A DNA stretch of 64,000 bases from CBDBND01 sp965207985 (GCA_965207985.1 CBDBND010000034.1:434001-498000), one strand, 5' to 3'; counted from the stretch's first letter, positions 28,019 through 37,382 are shown. The notes: generated from the sequence alone by a model not told the origin. Translations and numbers: made by a program.

Positions 28019-29386
28019 ATGCCTGGCAGTAAACCGAGTAAAGTTGCAATTGTTGGTACTGGCGTTTCGGGATTGGCCGCCGCCTGGCTACTAAACAAGA
28101 CCCATGACGTGACCGTCTTTGAAAAAGAAAGCCGGATCGGCGGTCATTGCAATACGGTCGATGTGGAATTTGATGGTCCGCGCGGCCGCCGCGTCATTCC
28201 CGTGGACACGGGTTTCATCGTTTATAACGAACGCACCTACCCAAACTTGACGGCGCTGTTTGACCATTTGGGTGTCGCCACAGAAGACAGCCGCATGTCG
28301 TTTTCAGCGTCGGTTAATGATGGAAAGTTCGAGTATTCCGGCTCAGGGCTAAAAGGTCTTTTGGCGCAAAAACGAAACCTTGTTCGCCCGAGATTTTGGA
28401 ACATGGTATGGGACATTCTGCGCTTCTACCGGGAATGCGTTGAAGACGCCAAGCTCCCGGAAAATGCAAATCTGTCCCTTGGCGAGTATCTGAACCGGGC
28501 GGGTTACAGTGACAGCTTCCTGCGTGATCACATTTATCCCATGGCCAGTTCCATATGGTCGGCCACGTTCGAGGAAATCAGGTCTTATCCCCTCACTGCA
28601 TTTGTCCGCTTCTTTTCAAATCACGGCCTGCTCGAAACCAAAAAACACATGCGCCCCAAGTGGAAAACCGTAACCGGCGGCAGCCGTACCTACGTGGAGC
28701 GCATGGCTGAAGAGTTTGCCGGTAAGATTCGGACCGGTTGCGGCGTATCGGCAATAGCGAGGACCTCAAATGGCGTCGTCATATCGACGGAGGATGGACA
28801 CCAGGAAGACTTCGACGAAGTCGTTATCGCAGCCCATTCCAACCAAGCATTGGCCATGCTCTCCGATGCTACGCCTGAAGAACGGCACCTTCTTGGATCG
28901 ATCCGCTATGAATTGAATAAGGCCATTCTGCACACGGACGTGTCACTTATGCCACGCCGGCGTAAAGCCTGGGCGAGCTGGAACTACATATCGGCAGAAC
29001 CCGACGATCATGACCGGTTGGTGTGCCTTACGTATTGGATGAATTCCCTGCAAAACATTGACCGGGACTATCCCGTCTTTGTGACTTTGAACCCGCACCG
29101 CGAACCGGACCCCTCCCGTGTGGTGCAGTATTTTGACTATGAACATCCGATCTTTGATCAAGCCGCTCTCAATGCGCAGCAAACACTGTGGGACCTTCAA
29201 GGATCAAACCATACGTGGTACTGCGGCGCGTATTTTGGTTATGGCTTCCATGAAGATGGTTTGCAATCGGGCCTAGCCGTGGCTGAAGCTTTGGGAAGCG
29301 ACCGCAGACCATGGCTGGTTGAAAATGAATCCGGCCGCATCTGCATGGCTGGTGCGCAAGTACAACTTGTCAGTAAGGCTGCCTAA
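28019..29386 (+). CDS. FAD-dependent amine-oxidase-fold oxidoreductase
   Basis: A 455-residue flavoprotein. The N-terminus is a Rossmann FAD site (KVAIVGTGVSGLAAAWLLNK, then FEKESRIGGHCNTVDV). The remainder matches the NAD(P)-binding/amine oxidase group found beside DUF1365 and CFA-synthase genes. Related genes belong to the RpoE regulon of Rhodobacter, where a desaturase called UfaD takes part in furan fatty acid formation; whether this gene is its orthologue cannot be settled from sequence alone. It is first of five same-strand genes; DUF1365 follows after 5 nt. Confidence 0.85.
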   Translation: MPGSKPSKVAIVGTGVSGLAAAWLLNKTHDVTVFEKESRIGGHCNTVDVEFDGPRGRRVIPVDTGFIVYNERTYPNLTALFDHLGVATEDSRMSFSASVNDGKFEYSGSGLKGLLAQKRNLVRPRFWNMVWDILRFYRECVEDAKLPENANLSLGEYLNRAGYSDSFLRDHIYPMASSIWSATFEEIRSYPLTAFVRFFSNHGLLETKKHMRPKWKTVTGGSRTYVERMAEEFAGKIRTGCGVSAIARTSNGVVISTEDGHQEDFDEVVIAAHSNQALAMLSDATPEERHLLGSIRYELNKAILHTDVSLMPRRRKAWASWNYISAEPDDHDRLVCLTYWMNSLQNIDRDYPVFVTLNPHREPDPSRVVQYFDYEHPIFDQAALNAQQTLWDLQGSNHTWYCGAYFGYGFHEDGLQSGLAVAEALGSDRRPWLVENESGRICMAGAQVQLVSKAA

Positions 29387-29391
29387 ATCAG

Positions 29392-30174
29392 ATGCAACAC
29401 TTTTCGTCAGCGCTGTATCGTGGAACGGTGATGCACCGCCGCACACGCCCGAAGAAACACCGATTGACCTACAGTGTTTTCTCCCTGCTGCTTGATATTG
29501 ACGAGCTTTCAGCTTTGGACAAATCCGTCCATGGCTTTGGATATAACAGATGGTCGCTGTTGAGTTTTTACAACGGCGATCATGGACCGGGCTCAGATGC
29601 GCCTTTGCGGCCATGGGTGGAAGGCATCCTGGATAGCGCTGGCTTATCCATAGATGGTGGTCCGATTCGCCTGCTTTGTTATCCCAGGATGCTGGGATAC
29701 GTCTTCAATCCGCTTTGTAATTATTTCTGCTACCGGCCCGACGGCACTCTCGTTGCCATTATTCACGAGGTTTCCAACACCTTTGGCCAGCGCCATTGCT
29801 ATCTGTTTGACGCTCGGACTGAGGGCGAACTGGTCCGTCATTCCATCGAAAAGCGTTTCTACGTGTCACCTTTTATCGACATGGAGATGACCTACAACTT
29901 CCGCATCCGGCCGCCAGCGGACGACGTGACCGTCGCCATACACGAAACAGATGAAGAGGGCACATTGTTATTCGCGTCTTTTGGCGGGGAGCGCAGTCCG
30001 ATCACACCGTGGTCCATGGTGAAGACCTTTTTTTCCTATCCGTTGATGACGATCAAAGTTATTGGCGTCATTCATTGGGAAGCTTTAAAATTATGGAAAA
30101 AGGGCGTTCCTCTTGTTCCCAGACCTGAACCGCCGCCTGATCTGGTAACCTACGCCAGACCGGGCTCCGGATAA
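29392..30174 (+). CDS. DUF1365 family protein
   Basis: A 260-residue protein starting MQHFSSALYRGTVMHRRTRP. Characteristic parts are the N-terminal MHRRTRPKKHRLTYSVF block, YPRMLGYVFNPLCNYFCYRP and FYVSPFIDMEMTYNFRIRPP. The biochemical activity of DUF1365 proteins is not firmly established; they co-occur with flavin oxidoreductases and cyclopropane-type methyltransferases, implying membrane fatty-acid modification. It is 5 nt after the flavoprotein gene, so probably translationally linked. Confidence 0.88.
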   Translation: MQHFSSALYRGTVMHRRTRPKKHRLTYSVFSLLLDIDELSALDKSVHGFGYNRWSLLSFYNGDHGPGSDAPLRPWVEGILDSAGLSIDGGPIRLLCYPRMLGYVFNPLCNYFCYRPDGTLVAIIHEVSNTFGQRHCYLFDARTEGELVRHSIEKRFYVSPFIDMEMTYNFRIRPPADDVTVAIHETDEEGTLLFASFGGERSPITPWSMVKTFFSYPLMTIKVIGVIHWEALKLWKKGVPLVPRPEPPPDLVTYARPGSG

Positions 30175-30224
30175 GCGAAAGAACAATGCAAACAACCGGG
30201 GATGCACAAGCGAAGGAAGGGACC

Positions 30225-31409
30225 ATGGCCGAGCGCGGCGTGCATGCGCTGGTAGGCCGTGTTGTTTCTGTACTCAGCAAAATTAATACCGGTCGATTGG
30301 CTCTTACCCTGCCCGACGGGTCGGTCCACACGTTGGGACCGGGCGGTGAACCAGATGCTGCGATGGTGATCAACCGCTGGCGCGCCGTGCGCAGATTGCT
30401 CACCCAAGGGGACATGGGATTTGTCGAATCCTATCTCGATGGTGACTGGGACAGCGAAGATCCTTCCAAGGTGGTAGAGCTGGCAGTCATTAACCGGCCG
30501 ACAACCAAAACCAATGAATTGGAAGGGTTTTGGCATCGTTTTTTGAATCGTGTCGCCCACCTTAGCCGTTCCAACACAAAACGTGGTGCGAGGAAGAACA
30601 TCGCCGAACATTACGATCTAGGAAACGATTTCTATCGTCAGTGGCTGGATCCCACCATGACGTATTCCTCGGCCTATTTTACGGCTGACGATCAGCCCCT
30701 TGATCTGGCTCAGAAGCAAAAATACCAGCGCATCGCAGAAATGTTGCAATTGCAACCTCATCATTCGGTGTTGGAAGTCGGTTTCGGCTGGGGTGGGTTC
30801 GCTGAGTTTGCAGCCAAGGAATATGGCTGCCACGTCACCGGCCTCACTTTGTCAGAAGAGCAACTGAAATTTGCCGGTGAACGCATGCAAAAGGCCGGTC
30901 TTTCGGACCGGGTCGACCTGCGTCTGCAAGATTATCGTGATGTTGACGGTCAATATGACCGCATCGCTTCCATCGAAATGTTTGAAGCTGTTGGTGAGGA
31001 CAACTGGCCGCAATACTTCAGTATGATTCGCGACCGCCTGGTTCAAGGGGGCGAAGCCGCGCTTCAAATTATCACCATCGAAGACTCCCTCTTTACGCGG
31101 TATCGGCGCGGTGCAGACTTCATTCAAAGGTACATTTTCCCCGGCGGCATGCTGCCGTCCATTGGCGCTTTGAAAAATGAGTTTGAGCGCGCCCGTTTGC
31201 AGTTGGCCGACGTCACGACTTTTGGCGAGAGTTACGCAAAAACATTGTTGCAATGGCGTCAGCGATTTACTGCCGCGTGGTCGGAAATCGAACCCCTAGG
31301 TTTTGATGAACGTTTCCGCCGCATGTGGGAAATGTACCTGGCCTATTGCGAGGGAGGATTCCGCGCGAAGTCCATCAATGTGGGCCAATTCAAGCTGCGC
31401 CGCGTATAA
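30225..31409 (+). CDS. cfa: Cyclopropane-fatty-acyl-phospholipid synthase family methyltransferase
   Basis: About 394 residues from the ATG at 30225, chosen because GGAAGGGACC precedes it; an ATG at 30186 is the alternative. The SAM-binding motif is VLEVGFGWGGFAEFAAKEYG. Other family blocks are HYDLGNDFYRQWLDPTMTYS, IEMFEAVGEDNWPQYF and DFIQRYIFPGGMLPS. Such enzymes transfer a methylene or methyl group from SAM to unsaturated phospholipid acyl chains at the inner membrane. Its place in a cluster beside rpoE-chrR suggests stress-induced lipid modification. Confidence 0.9.
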   Translation: MAERGVHALVGRVVSVLSKINTGRLALTLPDGSVHTLGPGGEPDAAMVINRWRAVRRLLTQGDMGFVESYLDGDWDSEDPSKVVELAVINRPTTKTNELEGFWHRFLNRVAHLSRSNTKRGARKNIAEHYDLGNDFYRQWLDPTMTYSSAYFTADDQPLDLAQKQKYQRIAEMLQLQPHHSVLEVGFGWGGFAEFAAKEYGCHVTGLTLSEEQLKFAGERMQKAGLSDRVDLRLQDYRDVDGQYDRIASIEMFEAVGEDNWPQYFSMIRDRLVQGGEAALQIITIEDSLFTRYRRGADFIQRYIFPGGMLPSIGALKNEFERARLQLADVTTFGESYAKTLLQWRQRFTAAWSEIEPLGFDERFRRMWEMYLAYCEGGFRAKSINVGQFKLRRV

Positions 31410-31453
31410 ACTCCAACTCTCGTTTCACTCAATCAACTAGACCTTAGGACGGA

Positions 31454-32800
31454 ATGGTGTCCGAGCTTCCGATCTCTCGAGCCCGCTTGGCTGCATACGG
31501 CGCACCGGCGTTCGCTTTGGCTATGCCCACTATTCCGGCGTTTGTCTATTTACCTGCGCTTTATGCCGAGAGTTTGGGATTGGCTTTAGCTGGTCTCGTT
31601 CTTTTAAGCGCGCGGGCTGTGGACGTTATCTCGGACCCCATAATCGGTATGGTCAGCGACCGATACAGGACCCGGTGGGGCCGACGCAAACCCTGGATCT
31701 TCCTTGGCGGTCTACTCGCCGGGTTTGCCCTCGTCCGCCTGTTCCAGCCGCCAGTGGACGTGAACGCGGCTTACCTACTGACTTGGGCCATAGTTCTGTA
31801 CATCGGCTGGACTTTTATCGCCGTGCCCTACACCGCATGGGGCGCTGAACTTAGCGACGACTATCACCAAAGGTCACGGATTACGGGTGTGCGGGAGGGC
31901 CTCACCTTGGTGGGCATTCTCGCCGCCGGTGCCGTCCCCGCCGTCATGACCGGCATGGGCCGCAGCGAGGCCGAGGGATTGGCTACCGTATCCTGGATGG
32001 CCATCGCCTTAGGGGCACCCGCCATCGCCGTTCTTCTGTGGCGCGTGCCGGAAGTACAAATCACCAGCACAGTGGCACGTAAACCGCTTTCCGTATCTGC
32101 AACAATTAATGCAGCCAAAGTCATGGCCGGAAACAAACCCTTCGTCCGGTTGTTATCGGCGTGGCTGATTAACGGCATGGCCAACGGCATTCCGGCAGCT
32201 TTGTTTCTGCTGTATTTGGAATTTGCGCTGCAAGCGGACGAAAGCCAGAGAAGCCTCTTGATTCTGGTTTACTTTTTGAGCGGCGTTCTTGCCATTCCCC
32301 TTTGGCTGGCTTTGAGCAAACGCTATGGCAAACATCTTGCTTGGTGTTGGGCCATGATCGCCACCTGCTGTGCGTTTGTCTGGGTCCCGTTTCTCGATCC
32401 CGGTGACATTTTTCTCTTTGCCGTCATTTGCGTTGTCACCGGCATGGGCCTGGGCGCTGATCTGGCTCTGCCCCCTGCCCTGCAAGCCGATGTGGTTGAT
32501 TTTGACCGCTTGCGTAGCGGGCAGGCCCGGGCTGGGATCTTTTTCGCCCTTTGGAGCATGTCCACCAAACTGGCCCTGGCCCTGGCCGTGGGTATCGCCT
32601 TTCCGGTGCTGGAAATACTGGGTTTTTCGCCAGAGGGCGGTAATTCTCCAGCCGCTTTGCAGTCACTGGCAGTGATCTACGCGGGTGTTCCTGTCGTACT
32701 TAAAATTGTGGCCATTGCGGTGATCTGGACATTCCCGATTACGCGATCGCGACAGGAACTCATTCGCCGCCGCCTCGAGAGGCGCCGGCAGCCAGCATAG
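31454..32800 (+). CDS. MFS/GPH-type transporter
   Basis: A 448-residue protein with about twelve hydrophobic segments. The motif VISDPIIGMVSDRYRTRWGR followed by RKPWIF is the loop 2-3 signature of the GPH (glycoside-pentoside-hexuronide) group of major facilitators. Members of this group recur in RpoE-type gene clusters, but their substrate there is unknown; a lipid or lipid precursor is possible. It starts 45 nt after the methyltransferase gene and is 10 nt before the DUF3833 gene. Confidence 0.85.
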   Translation: MVSELPISRARLAAYGAPAFALAMPTIPAFVYLPALYAESLGLALAGLVLLSARAVDVISDPIIGMVSDRYRTRWGRRKPWIFLGGLLAGFALVRLFQPPVDVNAAYLLTWAIVLYIGWTFIAVPYTAWGAELSDDYHQRSRITGVREGLTLVGILAAGAVPAVMTGMGRSEAEGLATVSWMAIALGAPAIAVLLWRVPEVQITSTVARKPLSVSATINAAKVMAGNKPFVRLLSAWLINGMANGIPAALFLLYLEFALQADESQRSLLILVYFLSGVLAIPLWLALSKRYGKHLAWCWAMIATCCAFVWVPFLDPGDIFLFAVICVVTGMGLGADLALPPALQADVVDFDRLRSGQARAGIFFALWSMSTKLALALAVGIAFPVLEILGFSPEGGNSPAALQSLAVIYAGVPVVLKIVAIAVIWTFPITRSRQELIRRRLERRRQPA

Positions 32801-32809
32801 GAGAGCCAT

Positions 32810-33385
32810 ATGGTTCGCTTCCTCCTGCCGCTGGTTTTGGTCGTAACTGGTCTGTCAGGGTGCAGTGCGTCGATGAAACCGGAAGATTTCAAAGGACAAG
32901 AGCCACGCTTCGTTCTCGAAGACTACTTCGCGGGCAAGACCAAAGCCTGGGGTATGTTTCATGACCGCTTCGGCAAGCTACGGCGGCAATTCGTGGTCGA
33001 CATAACCGGTACGTGGGACGGTGAAACTTTGACGCTGGATGAAGAGTTTGACTATGCCGACGGAGAAAAAGATCGTCGCGTCTGGACCATTCGCAAGATC
33101 GACGACAACACCTACACGGGCACGGCCGGTGACGTCATAGGTACGGCACAAGGGCGGACCTTCGGCAACGCCCTCAATTGGACTTACGACATGAATCTCA
33201 GGGTCGGAGACGGCACTTGGGAAGTCAAATTCGACGACTGGATGTTCCTGATGCCCGACGGTGTACTGCTTAACCGGGCGCAGGTTTCCAAATTCGGTCT
33301 GGAACTTGGCGTTGTCACTCTGTCATTCAGTCGGGTGGAAGAGGACTTAGCCAGTCTCAATGTGACCCTACGCGCCGCCGAATAA
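32810..33385 (+). CDS. DUF3833 lipoprotein
   Basis: A 191-residue protein with a signal peptide and lipobox (LVLVVTGLSGCSASMKPEDF; lipidation expected at Cys18). The body matches DUF3833, with FVLEDYFAGKTKAWGMFHDR and TWDGETLTLDEEFDYADGEK. Its fold is probably a beta-barrel or lipocalin-like lipid binder, an inference. It ends the plus-strand cluster and its 3' end overlaps the converging NTF2-like gene by 29 nt. Confidence 0.86.
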   Translation: MVRFLLPLVLVVTGLSGCSASMKPEDFKGQEPRFVLEDYFAGKTKAWGMFHDRFGKLRRQFVVDITGTWDGETLTLDEEFDYADGEKDRRVWTIRKIDDNTYTGTAGDVIGTAQGRTFGNALNWTYDMNLRVGDGTWEVKFDDWMFLMPDGVLLNRAQVSKFGLELGVVTLSFSRVEEDLASLNVTLRAAE

Positions 33386-33797
33386 GGCGTATCAAAGTTC
33401 CGATAAACGGAATACGCATATAGAACTGGGTGGATGCGTCCCAATGGTCGAAGTGTTCGATCACCCGGCCATCGGGTGCAAAGCGAAGTTCGCTCATGCC
33501 GTCGACAACCCAAGGATCGTTGCCTAGCCGCTTGACGGTCCCTTTGCTGGTCCACCTGAGAAAACAGACATCGCCGTCGTAGGCGCAGTTGCGTACCGTG
33601 AATCGGATGTCCGGCGCCGCTCTAAACATCTCTTCCAAAAGAGTACGGTACGCATCAACACCCCTAATCTCACTGAACGGATCTTTGAAATGAATGTTGT
33701 CATGGGCGACGTCGGCAACTCTGTCTACGGTCTCCGGGGAAAGAGCCTCGTAGAACGCCACATAGGCCGCGGCCGGATGAAAAGACTGCTCGGTCAT
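33357..33797 (-). CDS. NTF2-like / SnoaL-like domain protein
   Basis: A 146-residue cone-fold protein: FYEALSPETVDRVADVAHDN, IHFKDPFSEIRGVDAYRTLL, then GDVCFLRWTSKGTVKRLGND and GRVIEHFDHWDASTQFYMRI. Members of this superfamily are isomerases, hydratases or ligand binders; no catalytic residue can be assigned safely. Its ATG overlaps the SDR stop (ATGA), so it is coupled to that gene. Confidence 0.8.
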   Translation of the reverse strand: MTEQSFHPAAAYVAFYEALSPETVDRVADVAHDNIHFKDPFSEIRGVDAYRTLLEEMFRAAPDIRFTVRNCAYDGDVCFLRWTSKGTVKRLGNDPWVVDGMSELRFAPDGRVIEHFDHWDASTQFYMRIPFIGTLIRLIRRRVGSH

Positions 33798-34555
33798 GCT
33801 TTGGTGATCTTTTTCACCAGTTTGAAATACAAGCCATAGGGAAGCAGCTGTAGAAATTTCAGGATCAAGACAAAAGTGCGGGGAAAGGCGATCTCGAACT
33901 TCTTCTTGGCCATGCCGTTATAGACCGCCCGGGCTGCATCCTCAGGCTCCATAAGGAACGGCATGGGAAACTCATTTTTGTCGGTCAACGGCGTGCGCAC
34001 AAAACCTGGATTAATCACGGACACAGAGATGCCGTAATCCCCCAATTGGGTCCTCAAAGACTCACAGAGATTAATGAGAGCCGCTTTGGTCGCACCATAG
34101 GCCGAGGCATCGGGCAAGCCGCCGTATCCCGCCACCGACGACACAACGGCCACATGACCCGAGCCGCGGTCCATCAACGTCGGCAGAACTGCATCCAACC
34201 CGTTTACCGAGCCGAGATAGTTGATCTCCATAAGAGTGCGGAACGGCGCAACAGAAAATTTCCTTGGCGGATTTGGAATGTGTGTACCGGCATTAAAAAT
34301 GATCTGGTTCAATGGACCGAGATCGCCCTCGATAGTTTTAAACACAGTTTTTGTGGCATCGTGATCGGTGACATCGAGAGGGTAAGCATGGATGCGTCCG
34401 GGCAAGCTTTTGTCAGTGGCTTCTTTGGCTACGTCGAAAAGATCTGCTTGGGTGCGCGCACTGATGGCAACGGTCCATCCCTCAGACGCGTATTGCAAAG
34501 CGACCGCTTTGCCGATGCCTTTGCCGGCGCCGGTAATCCACAACGTGTTTGTCAT
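33794..34555 (-). CDS. Short-chain dehydrogenase/reductase
   Basis: A 253-residue classical SDR. The cofactor motif is WITGAGKGIGKAVALQYASE, the structural motif IIFNAGTH, the catalytic Ser in VVSSVAGYG, and the Tyr/Lys pair in SAYGATKAALINLCESLR. Post-active-site INPGFVRTPLTD is present. Substrate unknown; SDRs occur in RpoE-regulated clusters. It is 29 nt after the DUF6134 gene and coupled to the NTF2-like gene. Confidence 0.88.
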   Translation of the reverse strand: MTNTLWITGAGKGIGKAVALQYASEGWTVAISARTQADLFDVAKEATDKSLPGRIHAYPLDVTDHDATKTVFKTIEGDLGPLNQIIFNAGTHIPNPPRKFSVAPFRTLMEINYLGSVNGLDAVLPTLMDRGSGHVAVVSSVAGYGGLPDASAYGATKAALINLCESLRTQLGDYGISVSVINPGFVRTPLTDKNEFPMPFLMEPEDAARAVYNGMAKKKFEIAFPRTFVLILKFLQLLPYGLYFKLVKKITKA

Positions 34556-34584
34556 TGCACTTAAATGATTTTACTAGAGGAGCT

Positions 34585-35373
34585 TTACAGGCCTTGGGCG
34601 GACGCCTGTTCCAGGCGCTGAACCAGACCGCATTCCTTACAGACATGATGGATGGTTTCCCCCGCTTTGGTGGTGAATACCATCTGCACCCAGCGTCCTT
34701 CACTGTCATACCAGACAAAGGTGTCGCGAAGATCACCGGTATACTCGAATTTCTCGGCGGACACGGGACCAGCCGATGTTTCCACCGTCTCGATACCGTG
34801 GCGGACGACTTCGACCTGAGCAAGATCGCCGGTCAATGTATTCAGCACAACGGATTGATCGACCGCACCGACGTTCCAGTGATTCGTCGGATAGACCCAT
34901 TGATCGGCAACAAAGTCGCCTTTCTTACCTGTAGAGTAAAACTTGCCATCATCTTTAATCGACGCATCAATCTTGATCTTTTTACCGTTGTCGTTGACAT
35001 CGCCTGTCATGGAAAGAAGTTTGCCGTCTTCCCAGATCCCAACAGCGTCAAAGACAAACTTATAGGCCGTGACAAAAAGAATCTTAACTTTCAGTTTGAA
35101 TTCGTTTTCGACAATCAATTGACCGTCTTTTTCCTTGAACTTGACCTTGTGGCGACCCACGCGGGAGCCTTTGCGGTAAACGTTAAATTCAAGTCCATCG
35201 GGATACAGGGTGAACGGATCCACAGTCTTGTGCGGCGCCACCGGAGCAATTTCGTAGACTGTTTGCGACGATGCCTGCTGTGGTGTCGCCAGCCAGATCA
35301 GACCGACGATCAGAGTAAGCCACAAAATGAACACCCAAAGACGGGTGGGCGGTTTCTTTTCCGTCATGACCAT
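34585..35373 (-). CDS. DUF6134 family exported protein
   Basis: About 262 residues from the ATG at 35373 (GGAAGG lies 12 nt upstream; the ATG two codons later is possible). An N-terminal membrane/signal segment (RLWVFILWLTLIVGLIWLAT) is followed by a beta-rich exported domain: GLEFNVYRKGSRVGRHKVKF, HWNVGAVDQSVVLNTLTGDL and DTFVWYDSEGRWVQM. The pattern suggests a periplasmic lipid or ligand carrier, but no function is established. It ends with a CxxC-like pair (HHVCKECGLVQR). Confidence 0.7.
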   Translation of the reverse strand: MVMTEKKPPTRLWVFILWLTLIVGLIWLATPQQASSQTVYEIAPVAPHKTVDPFTLYPDGLEFNVYRKGSRVGRHKVKFKEKDGQLIVENEFKLKVKILFVTAYKFVFDAVGIWEDGKLLSMTGDVNDNGKKIKIDASIKDDGKFYSTGKKGDFVADQWVYPTNHWNVGAVDQSVVLNTLTGDLAQVEVVRHGIETVETSAGPVSAEKFEYTGDLRDTFVWYDSEGRWVQMVFTTKAGETIHHVCKECGLVQRLEQASAQGL

Positions 35374-35675
35374 AGCTGGATCAAGCCTTCCATCATCGCG
35401 CAATCTTTGATCTGCCCCTTGTACGCCCTCAGGCTGACCGCGGATTTCGCGCTGACGCACTTGTGATCCGCCCCTCTCGATAGTGTCTCTCCCGCGCCCC
35501 ATATACCCGAACACATTACGGAAAACGATAGTTGCTTCACTCATTGAAGCCGCCCGTTTTGGTGCCGTTTCTTATTCATGGGGCCATGGCATCAAAGCCA
35601 GATGGCAGAAAAATGGCGGCAGTCTCTAAAAATTTCGTGAAGATTCCTTATGAACCCGGAGGACGCGCGGATACC

Positions 35676-36338
35676 ATGGAGAAATCGGTGCAGATCACAA
35701 ATCATTACGAAGGGAAAGAATTTGTGACCTCGGTAGACCTCCCCGAACGGGCACAGGCCATTCTCGACTTCTGGTTTGGCGAACCGGGAAGCGCCGAATT
35801 CGGCACGGAGCGGGAAGTTTGGTTTTACCAAGACGATGCGTTTGACGATCAGATCAGAGGTCAATTTCTTGAAGACTATCAGCGAGCAGCCATAGGAGAC
35901 CTCGACTCCTGGGGCGAGTCACGGGACGGCGCCCTGGCTTTGATTATTTTGCTGGATCAGATTCCGTGAAACTTATTTCGCAACGACCACCGCGCCTTTG
36001 CAACCGATGGTAAAGCTTTGGAATTTGCGCAACAGATCGTCGCGCGCAAAGAGGATGTAACACTGAATTTACAGCAACGGTTTTTTGTCTATTTGCCGTT
36101 CGAGCACACGGAAGATAGAACTATTCAGGAGCGCAGCATCGAGCTCACTGCAGCTATGCCGCAGGGCAAGGCAGAGAACAGTCCCTACTTTTGGGCTAAA
36201 CAGCACTATGATGTGATTGCCCGGTTCGGCCGTTTCCCCCATCGCAACGCAGTGCTCGGGCGCGAAAACACGCCGGAAGAAGAAGCCTACCTTAACGATC
36301 CGAACCAAGGGTTTTATTGGGAAGGGAAGAAGTCATGA
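35676..36338 (+). pseudogene. DUF924 family protein interrupted by in-frame TGA
   Basis: The frame reads LPERAQAILDFWFGEPGSAE, FGTEREVWFYQDDAFDDQIR and ALALIILLDQIP, then TGA (35967-35969), then NLFRNDHRAFATDGKALEFA, QQRFFVYLPFEHTEDRTIQE and ENTPEEEAYLNDPNQGFYW. DUF924 proteins have LLDQFPRN at this point, so the TGA replaces the Arg codon, most simply CGA to TGA. The rest is intact, so the lesion is recent or a sequencing error. The start is uncertain; ATG at 35676 is used. Its stop overlaps the next gene (ATGA). Confidence 0.85.
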
Positions 36339-36835
36339 AAACAAGTCTGATTGCAATTGCCGCTACTCTTTTTGTTTTTACCTGCCCCGCAAGCGCTGTC
36401 GAATACAGCGGCGGAACAGAAGCGGACTATGCCGTCATACAGAGCATTGCCGACTCCTGGTTCGCCGCCTACCGCCGTGGTGATGCCGATGCGGTTGCCG
36501 ACATTTACGACGAAAATGCCCGCGTCATGTCGGAAGGGGATGCCAGCTATGTAGGCTCGGCCATTTTGCGTGAACGGTTGCGCGGGGCGTTCCAACGCTC
36601 CACCACGGTGTTCGACAGCGACATCGAAGAGATCGCCATCAACGGCACCTGGGCGTATATCGTCGGCACCTATGCCGCCAACAGCACATCCAAAGAGAGC
36701 GGTGAGTCCAGCATCTATGGCGGACGGTTCTTCATTCTCCTGCATCAGACCGCACAAGGCTGGCGGGTGTGGCGGGACATCGACAACGCCACGCCGGACG
36801 CCGACGCGCTGATCGCACGGATGCGGGGCGAGTGA
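36335..36835 (+). CDS. Exported SnoaL/DUF4440-like protein
   Basis: A 166-residue protein with a signal peptide (MKTSLIAIAATLFVFTCPAS, cleavage after SAVE or nearby). An NTF2-like fold follows: IQSIADSWFAAYRRGDADAV and ADIYDENARVMSEGDASYVG. GRFFILLHQTAQGWRVWRDI closes the domain. No catalytic assignment is possible. The ATG overlaps the stop of the broken DUF924 gene, so its translation probably depended on that gene. Confidence 0.8.
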   Translation: MKTSLIAIAATLFVFTCPASAVEYSGGTEADYAVIQSIADSWFAAYRRGDADAVADIYDENARVMSEGDASYVGSAILRERLRGAFQRSTTVFDSDIEEIAINGTWAYIVGTYAANSTSKESGESSIYGGRFFILLHQTAQGWRVWRDIDNATPDADALIARMRGE

Positions 36836-36848
36836 GGGCTAGGTTTAA

Positions 36849-37382
36849 CTAATCCTGTAACGGCGTCAGCGATAGATCCACTTGCAAGCCCAGTTGGCGG
36901 ATCATGGCGATGCTGTCGTTGTTTCCCCAGCGTTCCACCACCTTGCCGTCCTTGAAGCGGTAAATGTCGATGGCCGAGGTTTCGTAACGGCGGCCATTGG
37001 GCGGGTTGCCTTCCATTGGTCCCGTTACCCGCGTGCCCGTCATGGTCACCCGCGCCATCACCACATCGCCATTACACACGATGAGATCATTGGTGAGTAC
37101 GCGGTCCGGCGAATTGCGCTTGGAGTTGATCCAGATGCGCTGCATGTGTTCAGGGTCTCGCGTGTTGGTGCCAAGACCTCCCTCGTCCGTGTTGTGGCTA
37201 ATGAATTCGTCGGCATAAAACTCAGCCGCACGGGTGTGGTCCCGTTCATTGAACAAGATGCGCGTCATGTCCAGATAGGTATTGAGATTTTCCTCATGGC
37301 CGTCGCAAAGAATTTCCGTCGCCGCACCAGACGTTGATATTAACAGTGCCGACACGGCGGCAGCGGAGATAAACAAGCGCAT
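36849..37382 (-). CDS. Exported SnoaL-like ester-cyclase-family protein
   Basis: A 177-residue protein. The start is fixed by AAAGGAGG seven nt before the ATG; upstream in-frame codons are ignored. Signal peptide MRLFISAAAVSALLISTSGA. The domain shows YLDMTRILFNERDHTRAAEF, YADEFISHNT and RYETSAIDIYRFKDGKVVER, the pattern of SnoaL-like polyketide-cyclase proteins, here directed to the periplasm. It lies 23 nt downstream of ctaB. Confidence 0.8.
   Translation of the reverse strand: MRLFISAAAVSALLISTSGAATEILCDGHEENLNTYLDMTRILFNERDHTRAAEFYADEFISHNTDEGGLGTNTRDPEHMQRIWINSKRNSPDRVLTNDLIVCNGDVVMARVTMTGTRVTGPMEGNPPNGRRYETSAIDIYRFKDGKVVERWGNNDSIAMIRQLGLQVDLSLTPLQD

Noticed and set aside
24159..35969. 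TGA recoding or selenocysteine at the two internal TGA codons
   Set aside because: TGA terminates many intact genes here (for example the DUF924 end itself and vapB), no SECIS-like structure is evident, and the replaced residues are Arg and Ser/Cys-like.
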